Source: a virus
Reading direction: 5' to 3' (one strand)
DNA: 28,773 nt
Virus record (IMG/VR): IMGVR_UViG_3300008263_000027
Location: 1 to 28,773 of that record
Shown here: in pieces, positions 15,496 through 20,763 of the stretch
Position numbering within the stretch: the stretch's first letter is position 1
How the letters are laid out: each line of letters begins with the position of its first letter
Program-made: the position numbers and the translations under genes
The notes under the pieces: model-generated
Databases searched by the model: none
Told to the model about the DNA's origin: nothing
What the model saw: the letters and a program-made list of their open reading frames with translations, nothing else

Positions 15496-15880
15496 GTATA
15501 CTAATCTTTCTCCTTTGTTTAGGAGTTTCTTCATGCTTTGAGAATTCGATAATTGTACCATGAATTTTGGCATCCTTTGAGATTCGATCCTGCTGTTTTT
15601 TTGCTGCTCTGTAGTTTCTCTGGTGCATAACCGTATCCACGTAGAATTCATAAATCAAAGATTCTGTAATGGATCCTTTATTCCAAGTGAAGATTTTTTT
15701 CCTGCCTTTTGTGATTTGAGTTATATACTCCTTTCGCTCCAGGATTGTAAAAATTGAGTCCGATGTTTTGAATGCACGAGTAATGTGCTTCGGTGTAATC
15801 GGCTCTTGGGTGTCACAATAATGCTTAATCATCACAAGCATTTCGTGGTACTTCCTTAACATTTGCTGTTTGTTTTTCAT
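15473..15880 (-). CDS. Winged-helix-like DNA-binding protein
   Basis: A 135-residue basic protein starting MKNKQQMLRKYHEML. Residues about 10-65 read like a winged helix: MIKHYCDTQEPITPKHITRAFKTSDS then IFTILERKEYITQITKGRKKIFTW, where the helix pair is followed by a beta wing. The C-terminal half is Lys/Arg-rich and helical. It could act as a regulator of the early operons. Its 3' end contains the promoter for the ERF gene. Family not identified further. Confidence 0.7.
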   Translation of the reverse strand: MKNKQQMLRKYHEMLVMIKHYCDTQEPITPKHITRAFKTSDSIFTILERKEYITQITKGRKKIFTWNKGSITESLIYEFYVDTVMHQRNYRAAKKQQDRISKDAKIHGTIIEFSKHEETPKQRRKISILWGLITF

Positions 15881-15884
15881 GGTG

Positions 15885-16142
15885 TTATTGATTGATTATT
15901 GATTCTTTTACTTGATCCCAGAACTTGCTTTCAACTTTAAATTTGCTCTTGGCATCTGTGCTGATATTTTCTAGCTGTTCGATTATTCTATTCTCAAATT
16001 CGATCATCTCCTCCACACATGCTAGTGCGTATTTTTTTGCTTGTCTGGTTCTCCAATCGGCAGACATTCCTGCTCTTGCCTGCATGTATCCTTCAACACA
16101 AAACTTGCTGATTAACTGCTTTGCTTTTTCTTGTGGTGTCAT
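15885..16142 (-). CDS. Small helical early protein of unknown function
   Basis: An 85-residue protein starting MTPQEKAKQLISKFCVEGYM. It is almost wholly helical with alternating charges, including KYALACVEEMIEFENRIIEQLENI (about 37-60). The MTPQEKAKQLI start and the A-x-x-C-V-E-E-M-I phrase are patterns common in short genes of Bacteroidota phages. No DNA-binding or catalytic motif is evident. It follows a membrane peptide ORF and precedes the winged-helix gene, all downstream of the promoter at 16403. Confidence 0.7.
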   Translation of the reverse strand: MTPQEKAKQLISKFCVEGYMQARAGMSADWRTRQAKKYALACVEEMIEFENRIIEQLENISTDAKSKFKVESKFWDQVKESIINQ

Positions 16143-16148
16143 AGTTTT

Positions 16149-16229
16149 TCAATTTCGTGTTTTACTAATTTGAAATGCAATTACCCAAAGTGGAATCGCT
16201 ATAATAAGAGCATTTAACAACTGTATCAT
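16149..16229 (-). CDS. Possible single-pass membrane micropeptide
   Basis: A 26-residue ORF (MIQLLNALIIAIPLWVIAFQ then ISKTRN) whose ATG overlaps the TGA of the 50-codon gene (ATGA) and which ends seven bases before the next ATG. Almost the whole chain is a hydrophobic helix with a basic end. Perfect fit between its neighbours supports it; its size leaves doubt. Confidence 0.5.
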   Translation of the reverse strand: MIQLLNALIIAIPLWVIAFQISKTRN

Positions 16230-16378
16230 ACTTGTTCTACTTTTTTGATTAGTGGTGGATAAAGGTCCGCTCGTTTTTTCGCATCCTCAATGGATACAGC
16301 TTGCACTACTTTGTATGCCATCGACCACCTGGATCGATGCGTGGCTTTGTGCATGTAGGTTACTTTGTACGTTCTCAT
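16226..16378 (-). CDS. Small early protein MRTY-type
   Basis: A 50-residue basic protein starting MRTYKVTYMHKATHRSRWSM, the first gene after the promoter at 16403. The start MRTYxxTY is shared with the gene at 19647-19820, and both show a strand, a basic or polar loop, then a helix (SIEDAKKRADLYPP here) and a strand. They are probably paralogues with a small ferredoxin-like fold. It may bind nucleic acid, given its charge. Function unknown. Confidence 0.68.
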   Translation of the reverse strand: MRTYKVTYMHKATHRSRWSMAYKVVQAVSIEDAKKRADLYPPLIKKVEQV

Positions 16379-16402
16379 AATTAATTTAGATTTCTTTATA
16401 TA

Positions 16403-16410
16403 CAAATATA
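16403..16410 (-). promoter_or_regulatory. Bacteroidota-type minus-7 promoter box
   Basis: TATATTTG on the minus strand, followed by TATATAAAG, 24 bases before the ATG at 16378. The upstream minus-33 element is poor: at the expected distance the sequence reads ATGTTTTATC, not TTTG. The box lies in the 71-base gap after ninG, and the context matches the stronger promoter at 20247-20278. Confidence 0.6.
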
Positions 16411-16449
16411 AACAAATTATGTTTGATAAAACATTTAAGCAAAAATAAA

Positions 16450-16977
16450 TCAGAAATATTTTATTTTCTCCTTGTACTCTGTAATCAACTCTTTAAGCTC
16501 ATCCTTGGTAAACTTCCGAGTTTGATTCGATAGTTCGTCTAGGCGGCTAATTCTGGCATCTCCGATGCGTTCCTGTAGTCCTTTTCTGTATTGGATTAAG
16601 TTCCCATGCAGGTGCTGGTTACAGGTAATGCAGGAAGAGTGCACGTTGTCTTCGTCAAATCGCAGGAAGTAGTGGTTGTTTGCGTTATAATAATGGGATG
16701 CGTTCACTCGACCTGTGATTGGTTTAAAGCATGAAATACAAGGTTTTCCTTTATCTCGCATGTTGATATACCGATTGAATATTTGTTGAGCAAGTTTTAA
16801 GTAATCTCCAAGTGTAAGTAGATCCTCTTTAGCTTGTTTCTGCTTTGCTTTTTTTATCTTCTCCAAGTTCTTCATTGCTACCTCGGTTTTTAAGCAGATG
16901 TAGCAAAACTTGTCCGTTGTTCTGTATGGTGTGAATTGCTCACCACACTTCCTGCATGGTTTATCGTAGTCAGTCAT
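16450..16977 (-). CDS. ninG: NinG-like recombination nuclease/Holliday-junction protein
   Basis: A 175-residue protein of the lambda NinG (Rap) family, which acts on branched DNA in recombination. It has an N-terminal zinc knuckle (C8, C11, C25, C28), a Lys-rich linker, and a C-terminal HNH-like domain: C80-xx-C83, NASHYYNANNHYFLRFDEDN (92-111), then C116-xx-C119 and NQHLHG (120-125). RDKGKPCISC and the phrase ASHY are strong family marks. It lies between helicase and ERF/nuclease genes, as part of the DNA-processing module. Length is close to family norm. Confidence 0.92.
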   Translation of the reverse strand: MTDYDKPCRKCGEQFTPYRTTDKFCYICLKTEVAMKNLEKIKKAKQKQAKEDLLTLGDYLKLAQQIFNRYINMRDKGKPCISCFKPITGRVNASHYYNANNHYFLRFDEDNVHSSCITCNQHLHGNLIQYRKGLQERIGDARISRLDELSNQTRKFTKDELKELITEYKEKIKYF

Positions 16978-17255
16978 ACAAATTGCTTTAATTCCTGTAC
17001 CTGTTTTTTAAGCTCCAGATTCTCTTTGTGAAGTTCGTATATTTTTTTAATCACTGCTTTATGATCGTCTTCTAGTCGTAGGTATGTCATCTGTATTTCG
17101 CAAAGCTCCTGTAGTCGTTTCTCCATTCCTGTAATCAAATCCACCCTGTGTGGGTTGTTGTGTTTAATGTCATTTATTGAATTCTGAAGCACCTGCCGAA
17201 TAATTAACATTTGTGAATTGGCAAGTATTAAATCGAGTTGTTTATCTGTTCTCAT
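16974..17255 (-). CDS. Small coiled-coil protein between helicase and ninG
   Basis: A 93-residue helical protein starting MRTDKQLDLILANSQML and ending with a coiled coil (IKKIYELHKENLELKKQVQE). It overlaps both neighbours by four bases (ATGA), so translation is coupled with the helicase and ninG. No family is recognised. It might be a helicase accessory or loading partner, but the sequence only shows oligomerisation potential. Confidence 0.7.
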   Translation of the reverse strand: MRTDKQLDLILANSQMLIIRQVLQNSINDIKHNNPHRVDLITGMEKRLQELCEIQMTYLRLEDDHKAVIKKIYELHKENLELKKQVQELKQFV

Positions 17256-18100
17256 ATTGCATTTATTTCATTACATAAAAATTGTGTTCCGTTTTGGAGT
17301 TTAAATCTAACAGGATCATTCATTAAAGTGGGAAGTCCTCCACTCTCTGTTTCCTTTACTTTTTTGACGTGGATGTGGGTGTACATCCAATTGTCTCTGT
17401 CTGCGATGTATCGATGCACAACAATAAAGTCATCGGCACGATTTCCCCATTTTCCACCACCCTCTGCGTCACTCATATTTGGAGGTATTGGATGCCCCTT
17501 AAAGTCTCCCTCGCTGTGTACCTTACGCAAAGCATCGGTGCTGGCATGAATGCAAAGGTAAACCGTTGTTTTTTTAATCTTACAAAACAATCGAAGTTTC
17601 GTTGCCATCTCGTAATCGTAGTCATGTGCATTGCTACCTCGTGGTCTTAAAAATGAATTGTGGGGGTCTATCATTAAAACATCGTAGTGCTTTTTATTCT
17701 GTACCTCTTGCATGAACTCCTCAATGGTCCAAGCTCGGTTTGTATCGATAAAATCAAAATGCTCTTCAATGAACTTTTTTGATTGTTCCAGCTCTTTGAC
17801 GTTCATCCCTTTTATTTTCCTTCCTGCGTACAATTCGATGAGGTTTCTTTTTATGCCTTGCACCGTATTTTCGGATGAGTATATAAGATTGACGTGATTG
17901 TGGCGAACGCTGTGAGCTAATAAATACCATAAAACCCAGTAAGTCTTACCGACATTCGCATGCCCAAGTACAATGTTGAAGTTGCCGTCTTTAAATCGGA
18001 GGTGGTTGTCCAGATGTATACCTAAACCTTTACCGAGAGGAACTTGATCCAATCTCAAAAGTTCTAAATATTCATCCTGCTTTCTATGGTCTATAAACAT
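17252..18100 (-). CDS. RecA-fold replicative helicase (DnaB/RepA-like ATPase)
   Basis: A 282-residue protein. The ATG at 18100 is preferred to the TTG nine bases upstream and overlaps the initiator-like gene by 10 bases. Walker A is GHANVGKT (46-53) and Walker B YDVLMIDPHNSF (139-150). IYSSEN (73-78) fits motif 1a of hexameric helicases, and YLCIHAS around 185-192 fits the sensor histidine motif H4-like region. The late phrase PPNMSDAEGGGKWGNRADDF is usual in phage DnaB-like ATPases that must recognise the DNA-bound state. The N-terminal DnaB primase-binding domain is missing, so it resembles RepA-type hexamers. No separate primase gene is seen; priming may rely on the host. Confidence 0.88.
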   Translation of the reverse strand: MFIDHRKQDEYLELLRLDQVPLGKGLGIHLDNHLRFKDGNFNIVLGHANVGKTYWVLWYLLAHSVRHNHVNLIYSSENTVQGIKRNLIELYAGRKIKGMNVKELEQSKKFIEEHFDFIDTNRAWTIEEFMQEVQNKKHYDVLMIDPHNSFLRPRGSNAHDYDYEMATKLRLFCKIKKTTVYLCIHASTDALRKVHSEGDFKGHPIPPNMSDAEGGGKWGNRADDFIVVHRYIADRDNWMYTHIHVKKVKETESGGLPTLMNDPVRFKLQNGTQFLCNEINAI

Positions 18101-18525
18101 ACCTCGCAAAATAAAGAGTTAATTTGTTTTCTGCGACCACATTTGCACAAATCTTGACCATCTAATAATTCAAATCCGAAAACATCCAATTTGACTCCTG
18201 CGTACTCTTTCTCTTTCTCTTTCTCTTGTACTTTCTCTTTCCCTTTCCCTTTCTCTTGTATGGCAGGGGGTTGGGTAGGGGGTTGGCAAGGGGGTGCTGT
18301 AGGGGCTGCCAATGGTCTGTTCATTTTTGTTTCGTATCCTTTTACCTGTTGGTCGATGGAATGTTTTTGGCTTATGTAAGCAAACTTGGCGAGTCCATCC
18401 AATTCCTGCTCTTCGCCTGTGAACTGTCTAACCAGGATCGCTTTAATATAGGCGAGTTGTTCGCTTTCTGGGAGCTGGAGCATTACATCGTAGTAGCTCC
18501 TGTAAAAATTAAATGCTTTTCTCAT
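18091..18525 (-). CDS. Replication initiator/helicase loader-like protein (DUF6291-like)
   Basis: A 144-residue protein. Residues 1-60 have the pattern MRKAFNFYRSYYDVMLQLPESEQLAYIKAIL...ELDGLAKFAYI known from DUF6291-type phage proteins placed before helicase genes. The middle (about 70-105) is low complexity: a Pro/Gln stretch (PTAPPCQPPTQPP) and then a Lys/Glu run made from a hexamer DNA repeat. The end has a CxC-x12-CxxC knuckle (CKCGRRKQINSLFCEVCL). The order initiator, helicase resembles lambda O-P or similar. Origin recognition is an inference. The gene follows a structured terminator-like element at 18533-18588. Confidence 0.8.
   Translation of the reverse strand: MRKAFNFYRSYYDVMLQLPESEQLAYIKAILVRQFTGEEQELDGLAKFAYISQKHSIDQQVKGYETKMNRPLAAPTAPPCQPPTQPPAIQEKGKGKEKVQEKEKEKEYAGVKLDVFGFELLDGQDLCKCGRRKQINSLFCEVCL
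18205..18294 (+). repeat. Pyrimidine hexamer repeat plus G-tract cluster inside the initiator gene
   Basis: On the plus strand, 18205-18227 is a tandem CTCTTT repeat of nearly four copies. 18231-18257 is a second pyrimidine-only run of 27 bases. At 18266-18294 there are four G-tracts: GGGGG, GGG, GGGGG and GGGGG, with loops of 2, 2 and 7 bases, able to form a G-quadruplex. On the coding strand these encode the Lys/Glu and Pro/Gln linker of the initiator. This is the strongest base-composition oddity in the window. It may mark the replication origin, as lambda's origin lies within O. Confidence 0.75.
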
Positions 18526-18532
18526 AGGGAAT

Positions 18533-18588
18533 AAAAAACCCCTCCATTCGCCTTGCAGGTCTCACGTTGCAATTGGAATAAAGGGGTT
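18533..18588 (-). terminator. Terminator/attenuator-like structured element before the initiator gene
   Basis: On the minus strand AACCCC (18588-18583), TCCA (18577-18574) and TTGCA (18572-18568) pair in order with TGCAA (18557-18553), TGGA (18546-18543) and GGGGTT (18542-18537), followed by TTTTATT. A five-base bulge and a six-base bulge interrupt the stem, and the apical loop is ACGTGAGACC. The shape is that of a Rho-independent terminator with an unusually built head. It stands between the DnaA-domain gene and the initiator gene, so read-through must be allowed or controlled. Confidence 0.7.
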
Positions 18589-18619
18589 ATAAAATCGTTT
18601 AATTCGTGGGTGTGAGACC
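18558..18619 (-). other. Complementary loops of two adjacent hairpins (possible kissing-loop)
   Basis: GGTCTCAC at 18619-18612 is the exact complement of GTGAGACC at 18565-18558. The first copy lies in the loop of a small hairpin with AATTCG and CGAATT arms; the second is in the apical loop of the terminator-like element. On RNA the two loops could pair and compete with or lock the terminator. Confidence 0.5.
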
Positions 18620-18635
18620 GAATTATACTGCAATG

Positions 18636-19010
18636 TTAATAATAATTCTCCAATATCTGTTTTTTTATAATCTCCAATTTTTTGATGCTGGTGCATTTCA
18701 AAACTTCCTCTTTGAGATTGTACTCCTTAGGTGTAATATAAATTTCAGATTTGACCTGTTCAATCAACATCTCATAAACCTTGTCATTTTGTCTTGTGAA
18801 AAGTTTATGCATCCGAATTCCGTGAAGAACCGTTGCGTGATCCTTTCCAAAAATTCGACCTATTGCCGATAGGGAGTACTTGGCATCTCGCAGCAAGGAG
18901 TAGATATAATACCTTGGGTAAATAATCTCTTGTTTCCTGCTGACTTTTTTAAGGTTATGTCGCTCCACTACCTCAATTACGTTCTGTATAAAATCAATCT
19001 TTGTTTCCAT
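18636..19010 (-). CDS. Stand-alone DnaA domain IV-like DNA-binding protein
   Basis: A 124-residue protein whose core matches the C-terminal DNA-binding domain of DnaA: SAIGRIFGKDHATVLHGIRMHK (48-69), the family signature of the helix that reads DnaA boxes. The preceding residues 20-47 (KKVSRKQEIIYPRYYIYSLL) supply the other helices of the domain. There is no ATPase domain, so it cannot act as a full initiator; it may bind phage or host DnaA boxes, recruit host DnaA, or compete with it. It lies at the head of the replication genes, just before the structured element at 18533-18619. Confidence 0.88.
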   Translation of the reverse strand: METKIDFIQNVIEVVERHNLKKVSRKQEIIYPRYYIYSLLRDAKYSLSAIGRIFGKDHATVLHGIRMHKLFTRQNDKVYEMLIEQVKSEIYITPKEYNLKEEVLKCTSIKKLEIIKKQILENYY

Positions 19011-19230
19011 ACTCCTTTTGAAAATAAGCTTCTCCTGTTAAGCTGTGAGGATAATTGGCTGCGTACAGTCCATCCTCATAAAATTCAATTAGTGCTTCTC
19101 GCTCCATTTCTTTTGCTCGCTCAATTAAATTCGTAATTATTTTGTGATAAGATATTATCTCTCCATGGGTGGTTGAATAACTTAATTGTTCACTCAACCA
19201 TTCGACTGCTGTTTGTTTATCTGCTCTCAT
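18994..19230 (-). CDS. Small TAVEWL-family protein
   Basis: A 78-residue protein. I chose the ATG at 19230, which overlaps the previous stop as ATGA, over an in-frame upstream ATG. It starts MRADKQTAVEWLSEQL, the family mark shared with 13631-13876 and 19227-19403; a helix with AKEMEREALIEFYEDGL (about 41-57) follows, and then a polar end. It overlaps the DnaA-domain gene start by 17 bases. Function unknown; helical and acidic. Confidence 0.75.
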   Translation of the reverse strand: MRADKQTAVEWLSEQLSYSTTHGEIISYHKIITNLIERAKEMEREALIEFYEDGLYAANYPHSLTGEAYFQKEYGNKD

Positions 19231-19403
19231 TTCGTTCTGTGTTTCCATTCTTTCCAATAATCAAAATCTTCTAATTTTTCGAATTCTTTTCTTTCCATCT
19301 CTAGTGCTTGGTCAATAATATTCATTTCTTTTTCAGTTGCAAATATTTCTAATTTCTCAATCAACCATTCTATTGCTGTCTTCTGCTGGTTTTCCATCTT
19401 CAT
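19227..19403 (-). CDS. Small TAIEWL-family protein
   Basis: A 58-residue ORF starting MKMENQQKTAIEWLIEKLE and continuing with IIDQALEMERKEFEKLEDF. It is coupled to the next gene through ATGA and overlaps the upstream gene by 47 bases. The clear likeness to the neighbouring TAVEWL gene (K/Q-T-A-x-E-W-L, then A-x-E-M-E-R) indicates a tandem duplicate. The DNA is AT-rich. A second ATG two codons downstream could also serve. Function unknown. Confidence 0.7.
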   Translation of the reverse strand: MKMENQQKTAIEWLIEKLEIFATEKEMNIIDQALEMERKEFEKLEDFDYWKEWKHRTK

Positions 19404-19650
19404 TTAGTTTGTAGTGATTTGCATTCCAATAAGTATTGAAATCGAAAGGTTTGTCAAGTTTTCCCTCAAAGAAAGCATGTCCAAATGCCCACCTTGTATG
19501 GTTACGTTCCATCATCAAAAAGTGTTGAAACCACTTTTGTTTTGTATCCTCGTTCATGGTGTGAAAATTAAACTCTTGAATAATCCGGATCACGTCTTCC
19601 ATTGCTGTTTTGTAAATCTTTTTTTCTGGTTGTTCTGCTGGTGTACTCAT
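19357..19650 (-). CDS. Small early protein of unknown function
   Basis: A 97-residue protein starting MSTPAEQPEKKIYKTAMEDV. It has Trp- and His-rich helical content (WFQHFLMMERNHTRWAFGHA, about 40-59) and a charged polar end. The IYKTAMEDV start loosely resembles the TAVEWL family. Start and stop overlap neighbours (ATGA with the upstream gene, 47 bases with the downstream one). No motif shows a role. Confidence 0.68.
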   Translation of the reverse strand: MSTPAEQPEKKIYKTAMEDVIRIIQEFNFHTMNEDTKQKWFQHFLMMERNHTRWAFGHAFFEGKLDKPFDFNTYWNANHYKLNEDGKPAEDSNRMVD

Positions 19651-19820
19651 AGCTCTACGATGTATTTGATTTCTGATTCCTGGACATTGTTCTCATTTAG
19701 AAACCGACCTATCGCGAGAATGATTGATTCGGATTCAAGTGTTACTCCTCCCAATAAAGGTTTTTCATTTAGGTCCACGTCTCCTCGGTGGATGAAATAA
19801 GTGATGTGATAAGTTCTCAT
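19647..19820 (-). CDS. Small early protein MRTY-type (paralogue of 16226-16378)
   Basis: A 57-residue protein. I use the ATG at 19820 because the codons before it lie over a different, better reading frame (the Cys-rich gene at 19837-20016). It starts MRTYHITYFIHRGDVDLNEK and ends NNVQESEIKYIVEL, with a helix at SESIILAIGRFLNEN. The alternating strand-helix-strand pattern and MRTYxxTY start match the 50-residue protein after the promoter at 16403. Function unknown. Confidence 0.72.
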   Translation of the reverse strand: MRTYHITYFIHRGDVDLNEKPLLGGVTLESESIILAIGRFLNENNVQESEIKYIVEL

Positions 19821-19836
19821 TTGCTTTTTGTTTAAG

Positions 19837-20016
19837 TTAATATTCGTCTTCATCTGCTTCCTCTGTAATACTCCCTGTTCCATTGCATTCATCGCATTGA
19901 ACTGTTTTGTAGCATCCACCACAGCACATCGATGCTGGCAGTAAGCAGTCTGGTCCAATCTCAATGGATCCTTCTCCTTCGCATTCGGTGCAGGACCTCA
20001 TTACGTATTGTTTCAT
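19837..20016 (-). CDS. Small Cys-rich zinc-finger-like protein (DnaJ-type CxxCxGxG repeats)
   Basis: A 59-residue ORF. It contains SCTECEGEGSIEIG (8-21), CCGGC (31-35) and QCDECNGTGSIT (40-51): two CxxCxGxG knuckles as in DnaJ zinc-finger repeats, with extra cysteines between them. The end is acidic (EEADEDEY). The start lies six bases past the stop of the first early gene and its TAA is 16 bases before the next ATG. It likely binds one or two zinc ions and may act on a host or phage protein. The much longer frame through this region is a shadow. Confidence 0.75.
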   Translation of the reverse strand: MKQYVMRSCTECEGEGSIEIGPDCLLPASMCCGGCYKTVQCDECNGTGSITEEADEDEY

Positions 20017-20022
20017 GGCTTT

Positions 20023-20223
20023 CTATTTAGGTTTAAAAAATGTGCGTTGGCAAGTCGCACCCCTTGTTTGTTTAATTTCTATTCCTCGCAATTTAAGCTC
20101 CTCTTGATATTCTAATGCTAATTGCTTGTTCATTACTGATTTGTGGTTTCCACGACATTCAGCATACGTTTTCCATGCATTGTTAAACATCTGCACCAAC
20201 TCTTCATTTGTCAAATTACTCAT
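20023..20223 (-). CDS. First gene of the early operon, small basic protein
   Basis: A 66-residue protein starting MSNLTNEELVQMFNNAWKTY. The ATG at 20223 is used because a possible ATG at 20259 lies upstream of the promoter's minus-7 box (20254-20247) and would not be on the transcript. The protein has an N-terminal helical half, a KSVMNKQLALEYQEELKLRG helix (about 28-47) and a basic tail (TCQRTFFKPK). Being the first early gene, it may act on host functions, but no family is recognised. Confidence 0.72.
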   Translation of the reverse strand: MSNLTNEELVQMFNNAWKTYAECRGNHKSVMNKQLALEYQEELKLRGIEIKQTRGATCQRTFFKPK

Positions 20224-20246
20224 ACTCGTTTGTTTAAGTTTATATA

Positions 20247-20278
20247 CAAATATAAGCATAATTAATCAATCCACCAAA
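20247..20278 (-). promoter_or_regulatory. Strong Bacteroidota-type early promoter
   Basis: On the minus strand TTTG (20278-20275), a 20-base spacer and TATATTTG (20254-20247), an excellent match to the Bacteroidota vegetative promoter. Transcription should start about 5-8 bases past the box and lead directly into the gene at 20223. The terminator at 20331-20368 insulates it from the lysis genes. It is the best promoter in the window. Confidence 0.85.
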
Positions 20279-20330
20279 TTTATTAACAAAATAAATTTAA
20301 TTGTCTTACACAAAAATATTTTAATTACTG

Positions 20331-20368
20331 TAAAAAGAAAAACTGCACATCATTAAAGACATGCAGTT
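20331..20368 (-). terminator. Rho-independent terminator after the lysis module
   Basis: On the minus strand AACTGCA pairs with TGCAGTT (7 bp) around a 14-base loop, followed by TTTCTTTTTA. It lies between the end of the last lysis-region gene (20425) and the early promoter. A further short hairpin (GAATC, GAGT, GATTC) precedes it at about 20374-20387. The 201 bases between the genes at 20223 and 20425 hold only this terminator and the promoter. Confidence 0.82.
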
Positions 20369-20424
20369 GATCCGAATCACTCGATTCTTTGATTGTGAGA
20401 TTTCTTTGCTAATATACAAAAAAA

Positions 20425-20664
20425 TTAACCTCTGCGTTTTGCAATGTTCCGAATGGCAATACCAACTGCCTTAATTACTTTTTCTCCAAACTCTGGAGTA
20501 GTTTCCACATCGACATCAAGCTTCTCGCCTTTCTTCTTGCGAACTTTCACATCGATATTTTTTGTGTCGAGTTCAGCATTCAACTCTCCATCCTTTCTCG
20601 TTATGTGAACGTCAATATTTTTTGTGTCGATGTTGATGTCCAAGTCCTTTTTTTTCTTTGCCAT
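20425..20664 (-). CDS. Small protein with duplicated DTKNIDV motif, last gene of the lysis module
   Basis: A 79-residue protein from the ATG at 20664 (MAKKKKDLDINIDTKNIDVH). A longer version from TTG at 20763 would add a hydrophobic 33-residue segment and overlap the endolysin stop; I prefer the ATG. The phrase DTKNIDV occurs twice (about 12-18 and 33-39) within two similar blocks of alternating charged and hydrophobic residues, so it is an internal duplication, probably beta-rich. The C-terminus is basic (IRNIAKRRG). Function unknown; similar small repeat proteins occur near lysis genes of Bacteroidota phages. Confidence 0.7.
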   Translation of the reverse strand: MAKKKKDLDINIDTKNIDVHITRKDGELNAELDTKNIDVKVRKKKGEKLDVDVETTPEFGEKVIKAVGIAIRNIAKRRG

Positions 20665-20763
20665 TTTTCTTTTGTTTAATGCGTTTAAAAAGCAATCAAT
20701 AATAAATCCTATCGAATTAATAATAAATGCTCGCAGAACGGATGTATTGATGCTTTGTTTCAA

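Noticed and set aside
16253-16262. DnaA-box-like TTATCCACC within the gene at 16226-16378
   Set aside because: One mismatch and a single copy inside a coding region; expected by chance.
19821-19964. N-terminal extension of the MRTY-type gene (48 extra codons)
   Set aside because: The region is coded in another frame by the Cys-rich zinc-finger gene at 19837-20016; the extension looks like its shadow.
20224-20259. Upstream ATG at 20259 for the first early gene
   Set aside because: It lies upstream of the likely transcription start because the minus-7 box TATATTTG occupies 20254-20247.
20665-20763. TTG start with a hydrophobic N-terminal segment for the DTKNIDV repeat gene
   Set aside because: A rarer start codon directly at the endolysin stop, and the segment from the ATG at 20664 contains all conserved-looking parts. 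Not fully excluded.
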